From Bacillota bacterium (GTDB lineage Bacteria; Bacillota; Clostridia; Clostridiales; Clostridiaceae), in contig JAEXSY010000186.1 of NCBI GenBank assembly GCA_023440105.1, positions 1-10,198 of the forward strand: a DNA stretch of 10,198 nt, read 5' to 3'. This document shows, in pieces, positions 6,599 through 10,198 of the stretch. Position 1 is the stretch's first letter. Every line of letters starts with the position of its first letter. Position numbers and translations under genes: made by a program. Below the pieces are notes generated by a model, which saw nothing but the letters and a program-made list of their open reading frames with translations, had not been told where the DNA came from and ran no database searches.

Positions 6599-6622
6599 AA
6601 AACCGGACTGAGGTCCGGTTTT
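6599..6622. terminator. Bidirectional terminator between mscS and gatD
   Basis: A 10-bp stem (arms 6599-6608 and 6613-6622, AAAACCGGAC with its complement) closes a TGAG loop. T-rich tracts follow in both directions: TTATTTT on the plus strand after mscS, and ATTTTATTT on the minus strand after gatD. It starts 3 nt after the mscS stop, and its last base is part of the gatD stop codon (6622-6624). Confidence 0.9.
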
Positions 6623-7344
6623 TATTTTGTCAATCTATTAATCATTGCTTCCTTAGCCTTAATCTCAAAGTTATCATCTAATGGTTCTAGATTAATCTCC
6701 CCATATTTATATTCTAGAGCAGATTTAATTAATCTATCTGCAAGCTCAGGGTTTTTTGCCAGGAGAGAGCCGTGGAAATAGGAACAGTAGGTATTTTTAT
6801 AAATACAGCCTTCATAGCCATCAGTTCCATTGTTGCCATAACCTTTTAGTACTTTTCCTAGAGGAGATAAATCACCTATATAGGTTCTGCCAGAATGATT
6901 TTCGAAGCCCACATATACTTCTTTGAAGACTTCATTTTCTACTACAGTATTACCAATGAATCTTTTATCTCCGCCTTCTGTATAGATATCTAATATTTCT
7001 AAGCCTTTAAGCTTTTCTCCCTCTGGTGTTATATAGGAATTTCCCAAAAGCTGATATCCACCGCAGATTGCTAAAAGCACCTTAGCTTCTTCTACATATT
7101 CCTTTAAAGCATGTTGCTTTTCTCCAAATAAGTCTTCTGCCACAATAGATTGCTCATAATCCTGACCGCCACCAAAGAAGACTATATCATACATATCTTT
7201 ATTAAAGGGTTCTCCAAGAGAAAGGTTATGAATATTAACTTTAATTCCTCTCTCTTCACATCTATTTTTTAATATAAGGATGTTTCCTAAATCTCCATAT
7301 ACGTTTAATAAATCAGGATAAAGATGACATATATTTAGTTCCAT
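6622..7344 (-). CDS. gatD: Lipid II isoglutaminyl synthase, glutamine amidotransferase subunit
   Basis: Cytoplasmic class I glutaminase-like subunit (240 aa) that frees ammonia from glutamine and passes it to MurT, which amidates the alpha-carboxyl of D-Glu in lipid II to D-isoglutamine. The nucleophile lies in LLAICGGYQLLG as Cys94, the same position as Cys94 of Staphylococcus aureus GatD, and the catalytic His is His191 (FHGS; His189 in S. aureus). Arg128 (GGDKRF) matches the Arg128 reported there for glutamine binding. FFGGGQD at 56-62 is typical of the CobB/CobQ-like amidotransferase group. ATG 7344 follows AAGGAGG (7353-7359) by 8 nt; that site overlaps the murT stop codon, so the two genes are almost certainly co-transcribed and coupled. 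Pairing with murT rules out a cobyric acid synthase. Confidence 0.95.
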   Translation of the reverse strand: MELNICHLYPDLLNVYGDLGNILILKNRCEERGIKVNIHNLSLGEPFNKDMYDIVFFGGGQDYEQSIVAEDLFGEKQHALKEYVEEAKVLLAICGGYQLLGNSYITPEGEKLKGLEILDIYTEGGDKRFIGNTVVENEVFKEVYVGFENHSGRTYIGDLSPLGKVLKGYGNNGTDGYEGCIYKNTYCSYFHGSLLAKNPELADRLIKSALEYKYGEINLEPLDDNFEIKAKEAMINRLTK

Positions 7345-7357
7345 TAAAAAAACCTCC

Positions 7358-8725
7358 TTACCATAATTTCTTAATAAAGCCTTTTGAATGAAGATATTTT
7401 CTATAATTTATCATAGCGGTATAGGTTGCTAAAATATAAACAATATCTCCCTTTGAGTTTTTTAGATTTTCTGTGAGCTTATCATAGTCCTGGCATAGAA
7501 GAAATTTATCCTTATCTAATCCTGCTGTTTTAAGTCTAACAGCCATATCATAAAGCCTTTCTCCACCAATAAATATATCCTGATAATTTACTTCCCTTAA
7601 GACTTCAAAATGAACATCCCATATCCAGGATATGTCAGTGCCATCAGCATAATTGTCATTTAATAAAAAGGCTAAAGATGCTTTGCTATCATCAAGCATA
7701 ATGGTATCAATAGCTTGATTATAGCCTGCTGGATTTTTTACTAGTATAATTTTTGCTTTTTTATCTCCTATAAGTATACTTTCCTGCCTGCCAAAGCTTG
7801 AACCTTGTTTTTCTAAAGAGTTCTGAAGGGATTTATCCGATAATCCAAGCTCCTTGCCTATAGAGAAAGCACATAATGCATTGTAAATATTATAGATGCC
7901 TCCTTGATTTAAATCTACTGGAGTACCATTAATGGAAAAGGAGGAACTTTCAGAGGTCATTTGTGTTATTGAGTCCAAATGATACTTTAATTCAGGTCTG
8001 GTATAGCCACAATTATCACAATAAAAGTCTCCTAAATGGTTATAGGTAATGAAATTATACTTATAGGGTGACTTACATACCTTGCAGAACTTTGCATCTG
8101 CATTTATGTCAATCTCTTTATTGGAGTTTAATGAGGTATTAAAACCGTAATAAAGGATTTTATTATCCACTGGTAATTTTCCTAAGAGAGATTCATCACC
8201 ATTTAAAACAAGAGTACTTTCAGGTGTCTTAACTATGCCTTCTAAAATTTTATTTAAAGTTGTATAAACCTCTCCGTATCTATCTAATTGATCTCTAAAG
8301 AGATTAGTTATAGTAATAATTTCAGGCTTGAGCTTTTCTGTAATAAATTTAACATTCGCTTCATCTACCTCAATTACTGCATATCTTTGCTCTTTTTGGT
8401 TAAAGAAGCTGAAGTTTGCAGCAAAGCAAGCAACGATGCCAGGAAGCATATTGGCTCCTGTTTCGTTAGTAATAACCTTCAAGCCTTGTTCCCTTAATGC
8501 ATTAGATAGCATGCTAGTGGTGGTTGTTTTTCCATTAGTACCGGTTATAAGTATAACCTTATAATTATGTGCTATGAATTCTAATATATCTGGATCAACC
8601 TTTAAGGCAATTTTACCTGGAAAGTTGCTGCCTCCCTTGAGAAGATGCTTTGAGAGAAAATGAGTTATCTTTGAAGCAATTATGGCTAATAATGATTTAA
8701 TCTTAATAGTAACACCACCTAACAT
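7358..8725 (-). CDS. murT: Lipid II isoglutaminyl synthase, Mur ligase-like subunit
   Basis: Catalytic partner of GatD (455 aa from the ATG). It activates the D-Glu alpha-carboxyl of lipid II with ATP and adds the ammonia from GatD, on the inner face of the membrane. The Mur ligase P-loop is TGTNGKTTTT at 61-70, with IEVDEANV at 118-125. An inserted Cys4 zinc-ribbon (Cys214, Cys217, Cys236, Cys239; CxxC-18-CxxC) is characteristic of MurT. The C-terminal DUF1727 domain spans about 325-445 and includes DGTDISWIWD (361-370), the region that holds the catalytic Asp in studied MurT proteins. All parts look intact. The start is uncertain: ATG 8725 has no Shine-Dalgarno, whereas the in-frame ATT at 8707 has AGGTGG at 7 nt and gives MKIKSLLAII, an N-terminus like that of relatives. 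It is the first gene of a two-gene operon, 13 nt before gatD. Confidence 0.95.
   Translation of the reverse strand: MLGGVTIKIKSLLAIIASKITHFLSKHLLKGGSNFPGKIALKVDPDILEFIAHNYKVILITGTNGKTTTTSMLSNALREQGLKVITNETGANMLPGIVACFAANFSFFNQKEQRYAVIEVDEANVKFITEKLKPEIITITNLFRDQLDRYGEVYTTLNKILEGIVKTPESTLVLNGDESLLGKLPVDNKILYYGFNTSLNSNKEIDINADAKFCKVCKSPYKYNFITYNHLGDFYCDNCGYTRPELKYHLDSITQMTSESSSFSINGTPVDLNQGGIYNIYNALCAFSIGKELGLSDKSLQNSLEKQGSSFGRQESILIGDKKAKIILVKNPAGYNQAIDTIMLDDSKASLAFLLNDNYADGTDISWIWDVHFEVLREVNYQDIFIGGERLYDMAVRLKTAGLDKDKFLLCQDYDKLTENLKNSKGDIVYILATYTAMINYRKYLHSKGFIKKLW
8715..8720 (-). promoter_or_regulatory. Possible ribosome binding site inside the murT 5' end
   Basis: The minus strand reads AGGTGG downstream of the ATG at 8725 and 7 nt before an in-frame ATT at 8707. 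No comparable site precedes the ATG. This could mark an AUU start, or be chance within a Gly-Gly codon pair. Confidence 0.3.
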
Positions 8726-8748
8726 TTGTATGAATTAAAACTATTATG

Positions 8749-8757
8749 AGTATATCA
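8749..8757 (-). promoter_or_regulatory. Predicted extended -10 promoter of murT-gatD
   Basis: The minus strand reads TGATATACT: a TGN extension followed by TATACT (8749-8754, 5/6). No convincing -35 is found at the usual distance, as expected for extended -10 promoters. Transcription would begin near 8742, leaving 17 nt to the ATG at 8725 or 35 nt to the ATT at 8707. Confidence 0.45.
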
Positions 8758-8772
8758 TAAAAATATTTTTAT
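8757..8772. repeat. 16-bp perfect AT palindrome upstream of murT
   Basis: ATAAAAATATTTTTAT is its own reverse complement and abuts the extended -10 of murT. Such A/T tracts can bend DNA or bind a dimeric regulator, but this composition also makes chance palindromes likely. No regulator is assigned. Confidence 0.4.
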
Positions 8773-8938
8773 TCCTAGCATCATTAATATGTCTATCAGC
8801 CAAAGGATATCTTCTTTGTTATAGAACATATACATTTGTATTATGCTATATAATTGGATTGTAATTTAACGATTTTGACTCATAATGATTATAAAATTGC
8901 AAAAAGAATAAATGTCAATTAGGAGAATAGTTTTTTTC

Positions 8939-8967
8939 TTGCAAAAATTCGTTATTGATGAAATAAT
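8939..8967 (+). promoter_or_regulatory. Predicted sigma-A promoter of pckA
   Basis: TTGCAA (8939-8944), 17 nt, then AATAAT (8962-8967) match consensus at 4/6 and 5/6. Transcription would start near 8974, with a short leader carrying GGGAGGG. The rest of the 271-nt gap between murT and pckA (8726-8996) holds the murT promoter, AT palindromes and no open frame, RNA gene or riboswitch that I can support. Confidence 0.35.
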
Positions 8968-8996
8968 GGTATTACAATGCTTTTGGGAGGGTACTT

Positions 8997-10198
8997 ATGA
9001 ATATTTATAAAAGTTCATTTATTGCAGAAAAGGTTTTCGAGGATTTAGCACCAGTGAAGCTCGTGGAAGAGGCAATAAAAAGAGGAGAGGGAGAACTTAG
9101 CGATACAGGAGCTCTTTCCATTAAGACCGGAAGTTATACAGGTAGATCGCCTAAGGATAGATATATAGTAAAGGATGAAATAACAGAAAACAGGGTAAAT
9201 TGGGGATCGGTTAATAGGGATATAAGCGAAGAAATCTACAATGATTTAAGATGGGCCATAGAGGATTATCTTAAAGATAAAGAAATGTTTATTATTAATG
9301 GACGAGTTGGTGCAGCAGCAGATTATTCTTATAATGTAAGATGTATCTGTGAATATGCCTCACAGGCATTATTTTGTAGCCAGTTATTTATTAAAGGGAA
9401 GGATTTATCTAATAAGGAAGAATTTACTGTTATCTCTGCACCAGGGTTTAAAGCTGATAAGGATAGGTATAATCTTAACTCAGAAGCTTTCATAATACTT
9501 AATTTGAAGGATAAAACAATAATAATTGGTGGCACACAGTACAGTGGAGAGATTAAAAAAGCAATATTTACAGCAATGAATTTCTTCCTGCCACAAAAAG
9601 GAGTGCTACCTATGCATTGCTCAGCTAATGAAGGGAAAAATGGTGATGTAGCCATCCTTTTTGGATTATCAGGTACAGGGAAAACTACTTTGTCAGCAGA
9701 TCCTGATAGAGCTCTCATCGGAGATGATGAGCATGGATGGAGTGACTATGGGATATTTAACTTTGAAGGTGGCTGTTATGCAAAAACCATAAATTTATCT
9801 AGAGATAGAGAAAAGGATATATATGACGCTATAAGATTAGGCGCTGTGCTAGAAAATGTTGTTCTGGATAACGAAAAAGTCCCACAATATGATGATGCTT
9901 CCTTAACAGAAAATACTAGGGCAGCTTATCCATTAACTTATATAAGTAAAATAAAGGCTGATGGAACAGGAGGAATACCCAAGGTGATTTTATTCCTTAC
10001 TGCTGATGCCTTTGGAGTAATACCACCGATTTCAAAATTAACAAAGGAACAGGCTATGTATTATTTCCTTTCCGGTTATACTAGTAAGGTTGCAGGGACA
10101 GAAAGAGGGCTGAAGGAGCCAGAAGCAACCTTTTCCACCTGTTTTGGGGAACCTTTTATGCCTTTACATCCAAAAAAGTATGCCAAGCTATTAGGAGA
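8997..10198 (+). CDS. pckA: Phosphoenolpyruvate carboxykinase (ATP), 3' end cut by window edge
   Basis: Cytoplasmic enzyme interconverting oxaloacetate + ATP with phosphoenolpyruvate + CO2 + ADP. It serves gluconeogenesis or, in many anaerobes, CO2-fixing succinate formation. I translated 400 codons, open to the window edge; the family is usually about 525-540 aa, so roughly the last quarter is missing. Motifs in order: TGRSPKDR (48-55, substrate-binding Arg50), GEIKK (184-188, catalytic Lys), MHCSANEG (206-213, Mn-binding His207), P-loop GLSGTGKTT (223-231), kinase-2 LIGDDEHGW (240-248, metal Asp243 and Asp244), TENTRAAYP (304-312) and FSTCFGEPFMP (379-389). These mark the ATP-dependent rather than the GTP-dependent form. 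The start is ATG 8997, with GGGAGGG (8985-8991) at 5 nt. It is divergent from murT. No catabolite-control (cre) site is recognised upstream. Confidence 0.97.
   Translation, partial: MNIYKSSFIAEKVFEDLAPVKLVEEAIKRGEGELSDTGALSIKTGSYTGRSPKDRYIVKDEITENRVNWGSVNRDISEEIYNDLRWAIEDYLKDKEMFIINGRVGAAADYSYNVRCICEYASQALFCSQLFIKGKDLSNKEEFTVISAPGFKADKDRYNLNSEAFIILNLKDKTIIIGGTQYSGEIKKAIFTAMNFFLPQKGVLPMHCSANEGKNGDVAILFGLSGTGKTTLSADPDRALIGDDEHGWSDYGIFNFEGGCYAKTINLSRDREKDIYDAIRLGAVLENVVLDNEKVPQYDDASLTENTRAAYPLTYISKIKADGTGGIPKVILFLTADAFGVIPPISKLTKEQAMYYFLSGYTSKVAGTERGLKEPEATFSTCFGEPFMPLHPKKYAKLLG

Noticed and set aside
6622..7344. Cobyric acid synthase (CobQ) or CobB reading of the amidotransferase
   Set aside because: It is a stand-alone 240-aa subunit fused to no synthetase, coupled to a MurT-type ligase, and matches GatD catalytic positions.
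8288..8564. Two overlapping plus-strand open frames of 69 and 78 codons
   Set aside because: Both are antisense to the P-loop half of murT and have no protein features.
8939..9010. Possible 22-codon leader peptide starting at TTG 8939 and overlapping the pckA start
   Set aside because: The only AGGAG nearby (8921-8925) is 13 nt away, the TTG lies in the predicted -35 and would not be transcribed, and no regulatory codon pattern is seen.
9329..9718. Minus-strand open frame of 129 codons
   Set aside because: Antisense to conserved pckA motifs (P-loop and kinase-2 region); conserved protein sequence on the plus strand explains the opening.

Overview
The window is AT-rich DNA with strong Shine-Dalgarno sites of the AGGAGG type, TTG and GTG starts, compact spacing and protein families typical of low-GC Gram-positive bacteria. 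The best guess is a member of the Clostridia; this is inferred from protein resemblance and base composition, and there is no rRNA in the window. I find nine protein genes, two of them cut by the window edges. I see no tRNA, rRNA, CRISPR array, insertion sequence or prophage gene.

Layout. Positions 1-2605 (minus strand) hold a three-gene ABC importer operon of the nitrate/sulfonate/taurine (SsuABC/TauABC) type, transcribed lipoprotein, then ATPase, then permease; the permease runs off the left edge. An 11-bp hairpin lies between the lipoprotein and ATPase genes. Divergent from it is an exported divergent-type polysaccharide deacetylase (2716-3507, plus). It converges through a 16-bp perfect stem-loop on an S11 D-Ala-D-Ala carboxypeptidase (3617-4900, minus). 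Divergent from the carboxypeptidase is a Nudix hydrolase of the CoA diphosphatase type (5049-5675, plus). An MscS-type mechanosensitive channel follows (5762-6595, plus) with its own perfect-consensus promoter. It converges through a compact terminator on gatD (6622-7344) and murT (up to 8725), both minus strand. Divergent from murT is pckA (from 8997, plus), cut by the right edge.

How the genes fit together. Three of the transcription units concern the cell envelope. MurT-GatD amidates the D-glutamate of lipid II, the DD-carboxypeptidase trims the terminal D-Ala of stem peptides, and MscS relieves turgor on hypo-osmotic shock. The deacetylase-fold protein probably acts on an extracellular glycan. 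The ABC importer, the Nudix enzyme and PEP carboxykinase are metabolic or housekeeping genes with no evident functional tie to the rest.

This is largely an ordinary chromosomal region. I did not find an undescribed system. The points most worth a second look are local: the start and homopolymer context of the permease gene, the lack of a Shine-Dalgarno before the murT ATG and a better-placed AUU codon, the intercistronic hairpin in the importer operon, the Arg-rich tail of the carboxypeptidase, and a tandem duplication that creates the mscS ribosome binding site.
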